Numbered from the stretch's first letter, positions 24,154 to 33,384 are shown. The stretch: 64,000 nucleotides of DNA from an uncultured Bacteroides sp. (GCF_959029255.1 NZ_CAUFUE010000001.1:1-64000); one strand, 5' to 3'. The notes: generated by a model not told the origin, from the letters alone. Translations and numbers: made by a program.

Positions 24154-24184
24154 TTTACAATTTAGTAATTTACAATTTACAATT
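24154..24184. repeat. TTTACAA heptad repeat between batA and batB
   Basis: Consecutive units TTTACAA, TTTAGTAA, TTTACAA, TTTACAA. Similar short arrays occur at 25219-25245 and 43883-43904, each in a gap between co-directional genes. Confidence 0.55.
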
Positions 24185-24229
24185 CGTCCGCGCAATGATA
24201 TCGCATAAAGAAGATACGCAAAGAATAGA

Positions 24230-25213
24230 TTACGGAATCTTCTTCAAAATAGAGTTACGCAACAAAACTTCCAATAATACGCATAAAAAAACCGCCAGTG
24301 CAAACCACCGGTACTCTTCCTGGCGTTTACTATATTCTTTCACATTCAGTTTTGTTTTCTCCAACTTATCGATTTCCTCGTAAACCTCTTTCAATTTAGA
24401 GTTACTGGTTGCGCGGAAATAATTACCATCCGTAGTACCGGCAATCTGAGTCAGCGTCTTTTCATCTATCTCAACCGGCATATTCACATATTGTACGGTT
24501 CCACCTACCGGATAAGGATACGGAGCCATACCGTTAGTACCCACACCAATTGTATAGACACGAATACCAAAACTCTTCGCGATTTCGGCAGCTGTCAATG
24601 GAGAAATATCTCCTTTATTATTGGTACCATCTGTCAAAAGAATAATGACTTTAGATTTAGCCTTACTATCTTTCAAACGAGTTACCGCGTTGGCTATACC
24701 CATACCTACAGCCGTACCGTCTTCAATAAGTCCGCATTTCACATCCTTAATCAGGTTCAAGAGCACGGCATGGTCTACTGTCAGCGGACATTGTGTAAAA
24801 CTTTCCGCTGCAAATAAAGTAATACCGATATTATCATTCGGGCGTCCATTAATAAATTCTGCGGCCACCTCCTTAGCTGCTTCCAGGCGGTTAGGCTTTA
24901 AATCCTCAGCCAGCATACTCGTAGAAACGTCTATGGCAAGCATGATATCGATACCTTCAACCTCACTATTCTGCCAACTATTGGTAGTTTGTGGACGCGC
25001 CAAAACAAGGATAATCAATATCAACGCCAAAATCCGAAGTACAAACGGTACATGCAACAAATAATTCTTATAACTTTTAGGAGTATGTGCATACACACGA
25101 GCATCCGAAATCTGAAGAGTAGCTTCACTATTCTTCCGCTTCATGATATACCATACTATATAAGGTATAAGCAACAGCAGCAAAAATAAATATTCAATAT
25201 TGGCAAAAACCAT
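24230..25213 (-). CDS. batA: BatA: membrane-anchored von Willebrand A protein
   Basis: 327 aa. Helices at about 5-20 and 55-75, a VWA domain (about 88-290) with an intact MIDAS start DVSTS, and a C-terminal helix near 305-322. It resembles BatB throughout, consistent with an old duplication. In Bacteroides the bat genes were linked to survival under oxygen exposure; in other bacteria they affect cell envelope and motility, so the exact role stays open. Confidence 0.9.
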   Translation of the reverse strand: MVFANIEYLFLLLLLIPYIVWYIMKRKNSEATLQISDARVYAHTPKSYKNYLLHVPFVLRILALILIILVLARPQTTNSWQNSEVEGIDIMLAIDVSTSMLAEDLKPNRLEAAKEVAAEFINGRPNDNIGITLFAAESFTQCPLTVDHAVLLNLIKDVKCGLIEDGTAVGMGIANAVTRLKDSKAKSKVIILLTDGTNNKGDISPLTAAEIAKSFGIRVYTIGVGTNGMAPYPYPVGGTVQYVNMPVEIDEKTLTQIAGTTDGNYFRATSNSKLKEVYEEIDKLEKTKLNVKEYSKRQEEYRWFALAVFLCVLLEVLLRNSILKKIP

Positions 25214-25218
25214 ATTTA

Positions 25219-25245
25219 TTTACGATTTAACGATTTACAATTTAG
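25219..25245. repeat. TTTACGA heptad repeat upstream of batA
   Basis: Units TTTACGA, TTTAACGA, TTTACAA, TTTAG. Nearly the same sequence, in the same order, recurs at 43883-43904. Confidence 0.55.
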
Positions 25246-25315
25246 CTTCGCTCAAAACATCTTTCATTTTTCACTAATGTATAGTTCCGATTGAAGTCAC
25301 TCTTCCCTTTTATAC

Positions 25316-26389
25316 TTAAGCGAAATAATTATATAACTCCACTCCAATGTATATCAGCGAACCTATAAGAGCGGCAGCCAACAACACAATACCTGTACCA
25401 AGTAAAATCTTGGTGCGTAAAGAACGTTTTTCGATGATAGTAATCTCAGTTGGTTGCGTTTTGGCATTTTCATCCTCTTTCTCTTTCGTTTCGTTGATGA
25501 AGTCAATGGCATTAATCAAATTAGCGTCATTCTCGTTCATCATTGGATTATGCTTGGCAAACTTCACCAAATCAGCAGTTTGGAATAATGAGCGTAAATC
25601 TGCTATTGCTTCTTTATCTTTCATTTCCAATAACTTATCAATAATTTCAGAAGACGTCATTTCCAAAGCATTAAAACCAAAACGATTTTTAATATATGTA
25701 CGAAGGGTATCTGTAAGTTCTGTATAATATTCCTTCGACTGTCCCTTCTGCCATGCTTTTTCATCTTTGATACGTTCAATCTCTTTCATAGCCAGTTGAT
25801 GTGGCGGCAACTTTGGCTCCACTTTCACCTTACGTATAATCGGCTTATTATCACGTATACGCTTTATCAGATAGATCAGTAACAAAAGCAGAGGAATAAA
25901 CAATATTCCGCAAGAGATGCTTACGTACCAATCTTCCCAAGCAAAAGGAGCCTGCATCACTGTTTTAGGTCCAAAGAACTGATCGGGATGCAACGTGTCT
26001 ACCGGCATAGAATATACTTTTAAGGCCAATGCCTTAGAGCGATAGGCTTTATTATCCACAAGCACCTCCATGGGCGGAAGATAATAAAGTGCCGAATCAA
26101 ATGAGGTAACCGTATACTCTTGAGTTATCAATGAGCGCCTGCCATCATTCAGCAACTGCGTATCGGGCTTGGCAACATCTATAATCTCCACTCCCTTTAC
26201 CAACGTATCGGTATAGACCGGAAAAATAGCGCGCTTGTCAGTATCCAGCGAAACCTGCAATTTAATCTTCGCCTGTTCCCCTATAAGGATTTGCAAAGAA
26301 TCGATTGTCGCATCCACTGTTACCGACTGGGCTACTGCCCTGCCCGACCATGCAACCAACAGCGTTATCAGAAATAAATATCTTTTCAT
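25316..26389 (-). CDS. bat-operon membrane protein of the DUF4381-like type
   Basis: 357 aa from the ATG at 26389, which starts a signal peptide (MKRYLFLITLLVAWSGRAVA); an earlier ATG at 26413 would overlap the DUF58 stop and hide the signal. A periplasmic beta-rich domain (about 20-165) is followed by a membrane helix (about 170-190), a helical cytosolic region (about 200-310) and a second helix near the C terminus (about 333-355). The protein fills the slot between the DUF58 protein and BatA seen in other Bacteroidetes bat operons. No catalytic motif is visible. Confidence 0.75.
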   Translation of the reverse strand: MKRYLFLITLLVAWSGRAVAQSVTVDATIDSLQILIGEQAKIKLQVSLDTDKRAIFPVYTDTLVKGVEIIDVAKPDTQLLNDGRRSLITQEYTVTSFDSALYYLPPMEVLVDNKAYRSKALALKVYSMPVDTLHPDQFFGPKTVMQAPFAWEDWYVSISCGILFIPLLLLLIYLIKRIRDNKPIIRKVKVEPKLPPHQLAMKEIERIKDEKAWQKGQSKEYYTELTDTLRTYIKNRFGFNALEMTSSEIIDKLLEMKDKEAIADLRSLFQTADLVKFAKHNPMMNENDANLINAIDFINETKEKEDENAKTQPTEITIIEKRSLRTKILLGTGIVLLAAALIGSLIYIGVELYNYFA

Positions 26390-26396
26390 TTTCCGA

Positions 26397-27266
26397 TTAA
26401 TTTCGTTTTGCAAACAAATTCATTAATGCCTTGACATAGTCCTGGTCGGTACGTACCGACACATTGTCGACATTACTCTTGGTAAATGTTTCGTTCAATT
26501 CCACTTGTTTATTCACCCACCAATCATGGTGAGCGCGACGCACCGCACGTGAAGAGGTATCAATCCATTGTTCATGGCCTGTTTCAGCATCTTTAATCTT
26601 CATCAGACCTATGGCGGGCAAATCTTCCACACGGCGGTCATACACTTGTATGGCAACAAGGTCGTGCTTACGATTAGCAATAGTCATAGCATTCTTGAAA
26701 CTCTCCTGGTCGATAAAATCAGACAAAATAAAAGCTGTACAACGACGCTTCATTACGTTCGTCAGATACTCTAACCCCAGACGGATATTCGTCCGGCGAC
26801 TTTCCGCATGGAAATCAATCAATTCACGAATGATATAAAGTATGTGCTTACGTCCTTTTTTAGGTGGAATAAATTTCTCAATCCGGTCTGAAAAGAAGAT
26901 GACGCCAATTTTATCATTGTTCTGGATAGCCGAAAAAGCCAATGTAGCGGCAATTTCCGTAACCATATCCTTCTTCATCTGCTTTACGGTACCGAATTCC
27001 AAACTGCCGGAAACATCTACCAGTAACATTACGGTCAGTTCGCGCTCTTCCTCGAACACCTTAACAAAAGGCTTGTTGAAGCGTGCAGTCACGTTCCAGT
27101 CAATGTCACGTATATCGTCGCCAAACTGATACTCCCGCACCTCGGAAAATGCCATACCTCTACCCTTGAAAGCCGAGTGATACTGGCCTGCAAAGATATT
27201 GTTGGATAATCCGCGCGTCTTAATCTCAATTTGACGGACTTTTTTTAATAAATCAGTAGTTTCCAT
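26397..27266 (-). CDS. DUF58 domain protein of the MoxR/bat system
   Basis: 289 aa, soluble. The segment GRGMAFSEVREYQFGDD with the following IDWNVTARF is the DUF58 signature, and a VWA-like fold begins at VDVSGS (about residue 82). DUF58 proteins are the constant partners of MoxR ATPases and may act as adaptors between the ATPase and the membrane VWA proteins. Spacing to the next gene is 7 nt, indicating one transcript. Confidence 0.88.
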   Translation of the reverse strand: METTDLLKKVRQIEIKTRGLSNNIFAGQYHSAFKGRGMAFSEVREYQFGDDIRDIDWNVTARFNKPFVKVFEEERELTVMLLVDVSGSLEFGTVKQMKKDMVTEIAATLAFSAIQNNDKIGVIFFSDRIEKFIPPKKGRKHILYIIRELIDFHAESRRTNIRLGLEYLTNVMKRRCTAFILSDFIDQESFKNAMTIANRKHDLVAIQVYDRRVEDLPAIGLMKIKDAETGHEQWIDTSSRAVRRAHHDWWVNKQVELNETFTKSNVDNVSVRTDQDYVKALMNLFAKRN

Positions 27267-27344
27267 TCAGTAATACGTAAATGTTTAATAAACAAGCTAA
27301 AGCATCCTTGGGATATCGTCTTGATATTACGATATTTGTTTATA

Positions 27345-28340
27345 TCAAGGCACTTCAATCTTATTCAATATTTTACTTACAATCTCATCAGAGGTCATAT
27401 TACTTGCCTCTGCTTCGTATGTCAGTCCGATACGATGACGCAAAACATCATGAGCCACGGCACGAACATCTTCAGGAATTACATAACCACGACGTTTAAT
27501 GAAAGCATAACTACGTGCAGCCAATGCCAGATTGATAGATGCACGGGGTGAACCGCCAAAGCCTATCATATCCTTTAATTCCTTCAAGTCGTATTTTTCG
27601 GGATAACGGGTGGCAAATACGATATCTACAATATATTTCTCAATCTTCTCATCCAGATAAACCTGACGAACAACTTTACGAGCTTCCAGAATTTCGTCAG
27701 CCTTCAATATTGGTTTCACGTCAAACTTATCACCACTGATATTCTGACGGATAATCAACTTCTCTTCCTCCTGCTTCGGATAGTCAATGACAACTTTCAG
27801 CATAAAACGGTCTACCTGCGCTTCCGGCAATGGATAAGTACCTTCCTGTTCAATCGGGTTCTGAGTGGCAAGCACCAGAAACGGTTCAGGCAGTTTAAAA
27901 GTTTCCCTGCCGATAGTAACCTGACGTTCTTGCATCGCTTCCAGCAAAGCACTCTGCACCTTGGCCGGAGCACGGTTAATTTCATCTGCCAAAACAAAGT
28001 TTGCAAAAACAGGACCTTTCTTTACCTGGAAAGTTTCATCTTTCTGGCTATAAACCATTGTACCGATAACGTCGGCAGGCAACAAGTCCGGAGTAAACTG
28101 GATACGACTGTATTGCGCGTCAATCAATGAAGCCAACGTCTTGATAGCTAAAGTCTTTGCCAAACCGGGCACACCTTCCAATAACACGTGTCCGTCGGAC
28201 AACAAACCAATTAACAATGACTCTACCAGATGTTTTTGTCCTACAATAACCTGGTCCATGCCTGTGATAAGATTGGTAACGAAAGCACTTTGTCTTTCAA
28301 TCCGCTCGTTCAATTCGCGGATATCAATTGTTTCAGCCAT
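27345..28340 (-). CDS. MoxR-family AAA+ ATPase
   Basis: 331 aa. Walker A GVPGLAKT (about 57-64), Walker B with FVLADEINRAP, and sensor-1 LATQNPIEQEGTYPLPEAQ identify a MoxR ATPase of the RavA/MoxR group. It is the first gene of the operon that continues with DUF58, the DUF4381-like gene and batA-E. It is thought to act as a chaperone-like ATPase for the membrane complex. A promoter-like sequence is 71 nt upstream. Confidence 0.92.
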   Translation of the reverse strand: MAETIDIRELNERIERQSAFVTNLITGMDQVIVGQKHLVESLLIGLLSDGHVLLEGVPGLAKTLAIKTLASLIDAQYSRIQFTPDLLPADVIGTMVYSQKDETFQVKKGPVFANFVLADEINRAPAKVQSALLEAMQERQVTIGRETFKLPEPFLVLATQNPIEQEGTYPLPEAQVDRFMLKVVIDYPKQEEEKLIIRQNISGDKFDVKPILKADEILEARKVVRQVYLDEKIEKYIVDIVFATRYPEKYDLKELKDMIGFGGSPRASINLALAARSYAFIKRRGYVIPEDVRAVAHDVLRHRIGLTYEAEASNMTSDEIVSKILNKIEVP

Positions 28341-28410
28341 AAATCAATCTATTTTTAATGTTTAATTTCCTTGTTCGCCCGGTTTCATAACCGGTAATTT
28401 TTTTCGCTCC

Positions 28411-28442
28411 CAAAAGTACGGGAATAAATTAACCATACCAAC
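28411..28442 (-). promoter_or_regulatory. candidate promoter of the moxR-bat operon
   Basis: On the minus strand GTTG (28439-28442, 3 of 4 to TTTG), 20-nt spacer, then TACTTTTG (28411-28418), a full TAnnTTTG match. The leader would be about 65 nt. Confidence 0.5.
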
Positions 28443-28513
28443 TAATTTTTATTAAAAAACGATGTGAAACCTTTAGATTAAACTACTTTCATAGAGTTTA
28501 GTATTTAACAAAA

Positions 28514-28543
28514 AAAGAAGCAGTATTTTCTTACTGCTTCTTT
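28514..28543 (-). terminator. terminator overlapping the end of the HU-LysM gene
   Basis: A 12-bp stem (AAAGAAGCAGTA and complement, 6-nt loop) followed on the minus strand by a T run. The 5' arm includes the last codons of the gene, so coding and terminator sequences overlap. Confidence 0.75.
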
Positions 28544-29838
28544 ACAAGTTTCGGTATCTTAATTTTAGTACCGAAAGGTACATTATCCGGATTCTTGATG
28601 ACACCGGGATTATATTTTACTATATAAGGCCATAAAGCCTTTGTTCCATAAAATCGAAGCGCTACCCTCGTCAATGTCTCACCCTCCTTAATAGTATAGG
28701 TCGTTTCCGTTCCTACAATGGTATATCCCACTGAATCTGGTTTGAAAGGTGTTGCTTCGGATTTCTTCTGCTCCTTTCGGGGCGTAGATGCCGCCGCGTT
28801 TTCTTCAGATATGTTTTTCTGTTGAGAGGTTGTATTTAAAACTTCAGCCACGGTGTCCTTTTGAACCGGTTGGACAATATCTTTAGAAGAAAGACTATCT
28901 GCTGATGCCATATTATCAGTCGGTTTTTCTACTTTTTCCTGTATTACCGCTTCTTCAACAGGCTTTGAAGAGGAACTATCCAGCAAATCCGGATAATACA
29001 TAAATACCACGGCGCCGCCACACAATAGTACCACGAAAACAACGATACCTATAAAGTATTTCATTGTAGAAGAATCTTCGGATTCTTTTACCATAGGTTC
29101 CGGCTGTTCAGGAATCGATTGTTCTAATACCGGTTCAGGAATTGGAGTCATTTCAATCTCCGCTTCTGTCCCCTCTTCAGTGGCATTAGAAGAAATCTCC
29201 AGAGCTGTTTCAGCAATTTGATGCCTCTCCTCTTCAAATTCTTCAGGAATTTCTTCCTGTTTTTTCGGAGTTTCCTCGAAAGCTGTTTCCACTTCTTCCG
29301 AAATCACAACTGTCTTCTCTGTAAATTCAATATCCTCTTCCTCAGCAGGTTTCGGCTCTATAAACTGCACATCTTTCGCTTCCGCTACAATCGGAGATTC
29401 TTCATTCACTTCGGTAGCCTGGACTTTCGTGTCAATATTGGGTTCAGGATTTTTTTGTTCCCCATCCTCATCCTCCTCATTGTCGGTGTCCAATGGAGTA
29501 TCTTCAAGCACTGTATTGTCATTCAAAACAACAGTCTCAAAATGCGCGAATGGTTTGTTGATGATATCTTTCAATGAAGGTTCCGGGGTAAAAGAAACTT
29601 TAGTATGTCCCTGTATTTCAAATCGCTCTCCCGTATTGACGTTGACACTTTCGCGACTCTCTACATCAATCAACTTGAACGTACCCAGCCCTCTAATTTT
29701 CACATACTTATCCTTTTCTAAGGATTCTTCAATCAGTAGAAAGAATTCTTTCACAAAACTATCTGCATTCTTTCTGCTCATGCCGTGCTTTTCAGCCAGC
29801 AAATCAATCAGGTCTTGTATGTTCAGCTTTTCGTTCAT
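28531..29838 (-). CDS. HU-like DNA-binding domain fused to a membrane helix and LysM
   Basis: 435 aa with a rare layout. Residues about 1-90 form an HU/IHF fold (KYVKIRGLGTFKLIDV with a conserved downstream arm), ending in a divergent DNA-binding loop. A long acidic, Glu/Pro-rich linker (about 100-250) leads to one membrane helix (about 257-280), then a Ser/Lys-rich linker and a C-terminal LysM domain (about 380-432, containing YTIKEGETLTRVALRFYG and ending KIKIPKL). The predicted topology puts HU in the cytoplasm and LysM in the periplasm, so it could tether DNA to peptidoglycan. It is 25 nt downstream of a normal HU gene. Function is inferred from domains only. Confidence 0.82.
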   Translation of the reverse strand: MNEKLNIQDLIDLLAEKHGMSRKNADSFVKEFFLLIEESLEKDKYVKIRGLGTFKLIDVESRESVNVNTGERFEIQGHTKVSFTPEPSLKDIINKPFAHFETVVLNDNTVLEDTPLDTDNEEDEDGEQKNPEPNIDTKVQATEVNEESPIVAEAKDVQFIEPKPAEEEDIEFTEKTVVISEEVETAFEETPKKQEEIPEEFEEERHQIAETALEISSNATEEGTEAEIEMTPIPEPVLEQSIPEQPEPMVKESEDSSTMKYFIGIVVFVVLLCGGAVVFMYYPDLLDSSSSKPVEEAVIQEKVEKPTDNMASADSLSSKDIVQPVQKDTVAEVLNTTSQQKNISEENAAASTPRKEQKKSEATPFKPDSVGYTIVGTETTYTIKEGETLTRVALRFYGTKALWPYIVKYNPGVIKNPDNVPFGTKIKIPKLVKKQ

Positions 29839-29863
29839 AATGCGGTGAGGGTAAGAAGGGAGG

Positions 29864-30136
29864 TTACTTAAACTTATCTTTCAACAATGTACTTGGCTTA
29901 TAAGTCAATACCAACTTAGGAGGCACCAACAATCGTTTTTTAGTTGTTGGATTCATGGAGATGCGTTCGGCTTTCTTCTTAACCTCGAATGTACCAAAGC
30001 CCTGTACAGATATGACATTTCCTTCTTCCAACTGCCGGGTCATGTCCGACAGAAAGGATGCAATCAAATCTGAGGTATCTTTCAAGGTATACCCCAGTCT
30101 CCGCGACAATTCAGAAGTAAATTCTTTGTTATTCAA
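29864..30136 (-). CDS. HU family DNA-binding protein
   Basis: 90 aa, standard HU/IHF length. The core VISVQGFGTFEVKKKAERISMNP with the conserved G-F-G-T-F and the N-P at the intercalating arm tip is visible. It should bend DNA as a dimer. It is probably co-transcribed with the larger HU-LysM gene that follows 25 nt later, and might form mixed dimers with it. Confidence 0.9.
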   Translation of the reverse strand: MNNKEFTSELSRRLGYTLKDTSDLIASFLSDMTRQLEEGNVISVQGFGTFEVKKKAERISMNPTTKKRLLVPPKLVLTYKPSTLLKDKFK

Positions 30137-30215
30137 AATCCATGCAATTAATTAAAAAATACGTTGCTATATTAGCAAATCTTCCTCATATACACAAGAA
30201 GTACGGGAAAAATCT

Positions 30216-31514
30216 TTAAATAATTCGTCCAAAAAGGTCGAAATCATCGGAATTTACTATCTCTACCTGGTAAAAGTTACCTATAAGCAATGTGTTGTCT
30301 CCACATTCAATCAATACTTCAGGATCAACTTCAGGAGAGTCAAATTCCGTACGTCCCACGTAATAATCTCCTTCCAGGCGGTCGATAATTACTTTCATTT
30401 TTTGCCCTACTTTTGCTGCGCTTAATTCTGCGGAAATGCCTTGCTGAACAGCCATTAATTCATCTAAACGCGCTTGTTTTACTTCTTGCGGAATAGCATC
30501 TTCGTAATTAGCCGCAGCGTATGTACCCTCTTCTTCGGAATAGGCGAAAGCCCCCATTCTATCGAAACGAGCCTTGCGTACAAACTCTTTCAATTCCTCG
30601 AAGTCTTCTTCCGTTTCACCGGGATGTCCCACCATCAATGTAGTGCGCAAATGAATTCCCGGTACTTCTTTCCGGAATTTCTCGATTAATCGGTAGGTTT
30701 CAGCTTTCGTCACATGGCGGCGCATTTTTTCCAACATATTATCACTGATATGCTGCAACGCAATATCCATGTATTTGCAAACATTGGAACGCTCGCGCAT
30801 CACACGGAATAAATCCATCGGGAAATGTGCCGGATAAGCATAATGCAGACGTATCCACTCCACGCCCGGTACCTCGGATATGCGTTCGATGAGTTCGGGT
30901 AACATCTGTTTTTTATATAAATCTACCCCATAATAAGTCAGCTCCTGAGCGATAACCTGAAATTCTTTCACGCCCCGGGCAACCAGATATCTCACTTCGT
31001 CCAGAATTTCTTCCATCGGGCGCGATACATGCTTTCCGGTAATGATGGGAATGGCGCAATAAGAACATTTGCGGTCACACCCCTCTGATATCTTCAGATA
31101 AGCATAATGCTTAGGAGTAGTCAAAGTACGCTCTATATGGAGTTCTTCATGGTAGGCTTTACCTAAATCCTGAAGCAATTCTTTCCAATTGAATTTACCG
31201 TAGAACTTGTCAACCTGGGGAATTTCGATAGCCAACTCTTTCAGATAACGTTCCGAAAGACAGCCCATCACATAAAGTTTTTCTAATGCTCCCTCCTCTT
31301 TGGCTTGTGCAAATTCCAAGATCATATTGATGGATTCTTCCTTTGCATCACCGATGAAACCGCAAGTATTGATAACGGCAATCTGTCCTTTCGGACGTTC
31401 GGCATCATGGGTGACGCGATAGCCGGCTTCTTCCAGCTGACGCATCAAATGCTCCGAGTCCACTAAGTTTTTAGAACAACCTAAAGTAATGATATCTATT
31501 GTTTTCCTTCTCAT
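30216..31514 (-). CDS. rimO: ribosomal protein S12 methylthiotransferase RimO
   Basis: 432 aa. Radical-SAM methylthiotransferase that modifies Asp89 of ribosomal protein S12. The N-terminal UPF0004 domain begins TLGCSKNLVDSE, with its cluster cysteines at about 13, 51 and 85; the radical-SAM CxxxCxxC is in EGCDRKCSYCAIP (about 144-156), and a TRAM domain closes the protein. LGCSKNLVDSE distinguishes RimO from MiaB. The start codon overlaps the ftsY stop by 4 nt, so the two are translationally coupled. Confidence 0.95.
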   Translation of the reverse strand: MRRKTIDIITLGCSKNLVDSEHLMRQLEEAGYRVTHDAERPKGQIAVINTCGFIGDAKEESINMILEFAQAKEEGALEKLYVMGCLSERYLKELAIEIPQVDKFYGKFNWKELLQDLGKAYHEELHIERTLTTPKHYAYLKISEGCDRKCSYCAIPIITGKHVSRPMEEILDEVRYLVARGVKEFQVIAQELTYYGVDLYKKQMLPELIERISEVPGVEWIRLHYAYPAHFPMDLFRVMRERSNVCKYMDIALQHISDNMLEKMRRHVTKAETYRLIEKFRKEVPGIHLRTTLMVGHPGETEEDFEELKEFVRKARFDRMGAFAYSEEEGTYAAANYEDAIPQEVKQARLDELMAVQQGISAELSAAKVGQKMKVIIDRLEGDYYVGRTEFDSPEVDPEVLIECGDNTLLIGNFYQVEIVNSDDFDLFGRII

Positions 31515-32470
31515 GCATTCTCTCCAAACAGTGAGTCGACAAATTCCTTTTTACGGAATACTTGCAAGTCTTCCATGGCTTCACCCAGGCCGATGTATTT
31601 CACCGGAATCTTGAATTGATCGGAAATACCGATGACAACGCCGCCTTTTGCCGTTCCATCGAGTTTGGTTACCGCCATTGCGGTTACTTCTGTAGCCAGC
31701 GTGAATTGCTTAGCCTGTTCAAAGGCATTTTGCCCGGTGGAACCGTCCAAAACAAGCAATACTTCATTCGGCGCATCCGGCACAATCTTCTTCATTACAT
31801 TCTTGATTTTAGTAAGCTCGTTCATCAGGCCTACTTTATTATGAAGACGTCCGGCGGTATCTATAATTACCACATCGGCATTATTGGCCACAGCAGAACT
31901 CAATGTGTCAAAAGCTACGGAAGCAGGGTCGGCTCCCATCTTTTGCTTCACCACAGGTACACCTACCCGTTCACCCCAAATCATCAACTGCTCCACGGCA
32001 GCGGCACGAAAAGTATCTGCGGCGCCTAAATAAACGGATTTACCGGCTTTTTTGAACTGATACGCCAATTTGCCAATTGTAGTAGTCTTACCTACCCCGT
32101 TTACGCCAACCACCATGACAACGTAAGGTTTCTTCGCAATAGGAGCCTCAAAGTCGTCTACATCATCTGAATTGTTTTCCGTGAGCAAAGCAGCGATTTC
32201 ATCGCGTAAAATTGTATTCAATTCCTGCGCATTCATGTATTTCTCTGAAGCGGCACGCTTTTCGATGCGTTCAATTATTTTCAACGTCGTTTCCACGCCC
32301 ACATCAGAAGTTATCAGCACCTCTTCGAGATTATCCAGCACTTCATCGTCTACCTTCGATTTTCCAGCCACGGCGCGGGCTATCTTACCGAACACACTTT
32401 CTTTGGTCTTAGATAATCCCTTATCTAATGTTTCCTTCTTTTCCTTGGAGAAAAAACTAAAAAATCCCAT
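31511..32470 (-). CDS. ftsY: signal recognition particle receptor FtsY
   Basis: 319 aa. GTPase that docks SRP-ribosome complexes at the membrane. It has the short N domain typical of Bacteroidetes (no long acidic A region) and an NG domain with GVNGVGKTTTIGKLA (about 120-134), DTAGRL and TKLDGTAKGG. The hydrophobic start MGFFSFFSK may help membrane contact. It is the first gene of a pair with rimO, and a TATCTTTG box at 32534-32541 is a likely -7 element. Confidence 0.96.
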   Translation of the reverse strand: MGFFSFFSKEKKETLDKGLSKTKESVFGKIARAVAGKSKVDDEVLDNLEEVLITSDVGVETTLKIIERIEKRAASEKYMNAQELNTILRDEIAALLTENNSDDVDDFEAPIAKKPYVVMVVGVNGVGKTTTIGKLAYQFKKAGKSVYLGAADTFRAAAVEQLMIWGERVGVPVVKQKMGADPASVAFDTLSSAVANNADVVIIDTAGRLHNKVGLMNELTKIKNVMKKIVPDAPNEVLLVLDGSTGQNAFEQAKQFTLATEVTAMAVTKLDGTAKGGVVIGISDQFKIPVKYIGLGEAMEDLQVFRKKEFVDSLFGENA

Positions 32471-32533
32471 ATTCTAATTGTTTGTACAATGCTTTATAGC
32501 GTATTAATAGTACAGTCTATTTCCGCTTTTGTG

Positions 32534-32541
32534 CAAAGATA
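32534..32541 (-). promoter_or_regulatory. candidate -7 box of ftsY-rimO
   Basis: TATCTTTG on the minus strand, 63 nt upstream of ftsY and directly past the upstream operon's terminator. No TTTG is found at -33. Confidence 0.4.
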
Positions 32542-32545
32542 TAAC

Positions 32546-32579
32546 AAATCCCCTTACCGGGCTACCGATAAGGGGATTT
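32546..32579 (-). terminator. terminator after rpmB-rpmG-DUF4295
   Basis: A perfect 11-bp stem (AAATCCCCTTA with its complement, 12-nt loop) with T-rich flanks on both strands. It lies 41 nt past the DUF4295 stop. Confidence 0.8.
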
Positions 32580-32619
32580 TTTTATAAATTATCAGCGCCT
32601 TACGGTCGCTATGCTAATC

Positions 32620-32778
32620 TTATTTCTTGAAAAAGTCTTGTACTTTTTCGTTAGGAACCATTTGTTCATCGAAGATGTAAGCACCTGTTTTCGGAGACTT
32701 AACCATCTTGATAACCTTGGTATAAGCACGACCTTCTTTAGAACCTTCGTGCAAACTTGCTACTGTTTTCTTTGCCAT
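32620..32778 (-). CDS. DUF4295 small ribosome-associated protein
   Basis: 52 aa, beginning MAKKTVASLHEGSKEGRAY and ending QDFFKK. This is the short basic DUF4295 protein that follows rpmG in Bacteroidetes and is likely to associate with the ribosome; I recognise it from that context and its start. It sits 14 nt downstream of rpmG and has its own ATG. Confidence 0.88.
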   Translation of the reverse strand: MAKKTVASLHEGSKEGRAYTKVIKMVKSPKTGAYIFDEQMVPNEKVQDFFKK

Positions 32779-32792
32779 GGGTTATACTCTTA

Positions 32793-32981
32793 TTATTTAA
32801 TTTCCTTATGTACTGTTACTCTCTTCAGGATCGGGTTGTATTTCTTCAACTCCAATCTCTCGGTAGTGTTCTTTCTGTTCTTCGTCGTAATATAACGAGA
32901 AGTTCCCGGCATACCGCTATCCTTGTGTTCTGTGCATTCCAGAATCACCTGTACTCTGTTACCTTTTGCTTTCTTTGCCAT
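32793..32981 (-). CDS. rpmG: 50S ribosomal protein L33
   Basis: 62 aa, basic. RVQVILECTEHKDSG and SRYITTKNRKNTTERLELKKY are the L33 signature. It lacks the paired zinc-binding cysteines of the C+ form (only one Cys), so it is the C- type. It lies between rpmB (21 nt) and DUF4295 (14 nt). Confidence 0.96.
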   Translation of the reverse strand: MAKKAKGNRVQVILECTEHKDSGMPGTSRYITTKNRKNTTERLELKKYNPILKRVTVHKEIK

Positions 32982-33002
32982 AATTCAGTATCTCCTCTAC
33001 GT

Positions 33003-33263
33003 TTAACCGATTACTTTAATGGTTTTCCAATCACAATAACCTTTAGCTACTGCGTCATTCAAAGCAGCGTCCAGTCCTTTCTTATTAATAATACGCAAAC
33101 CAGCGGCACACAGGCTCAGGCTGATCCAGCAGTCTTGCTCTACATAGTAGAACTTCTTGTTAAACAAGTTCAAATCAAAGGTTCTCTTAGTTCTTCTCTT
33201 TGAGTGTGAAACATTGTTGCCAATCATGGCTTTCTTTCCGGTAATTTGACAAATCTTCGACAT
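33003..33263 (-). CDS. rpmB: 50S ribosomal protein L28
   Basis: 86 aa. MSKICQITGKKAMIGNNVSH followed by SKRRTKRTF is typical of L28, a large-subunit assembly protein. It is the first gene of a three-gene translation operon. A TTACTTTG sequence at 33313-33320 is one mismatch from a -7 box. Confidence 0.96.
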   Translation of the reverse strand: MSKICQITGKKAMIGNNVSHSKRRTKRTFDLNLFNKKFYYVEQDCWISLSLCAAGLRIINKKGLDAALNDAVAKGYCDWKTIKVIG

Positions 33264-33384
33264 TTCTATCTTTATTTTATAGTTTTTATCTATACTTCTT
33301 TCAAACAGAGCGCAAAGTAAGTACTTTTATCGTTACCAAACAAGCTTTTCCTAAAATAATTCACTGTATGATAGCAATTTTTCC

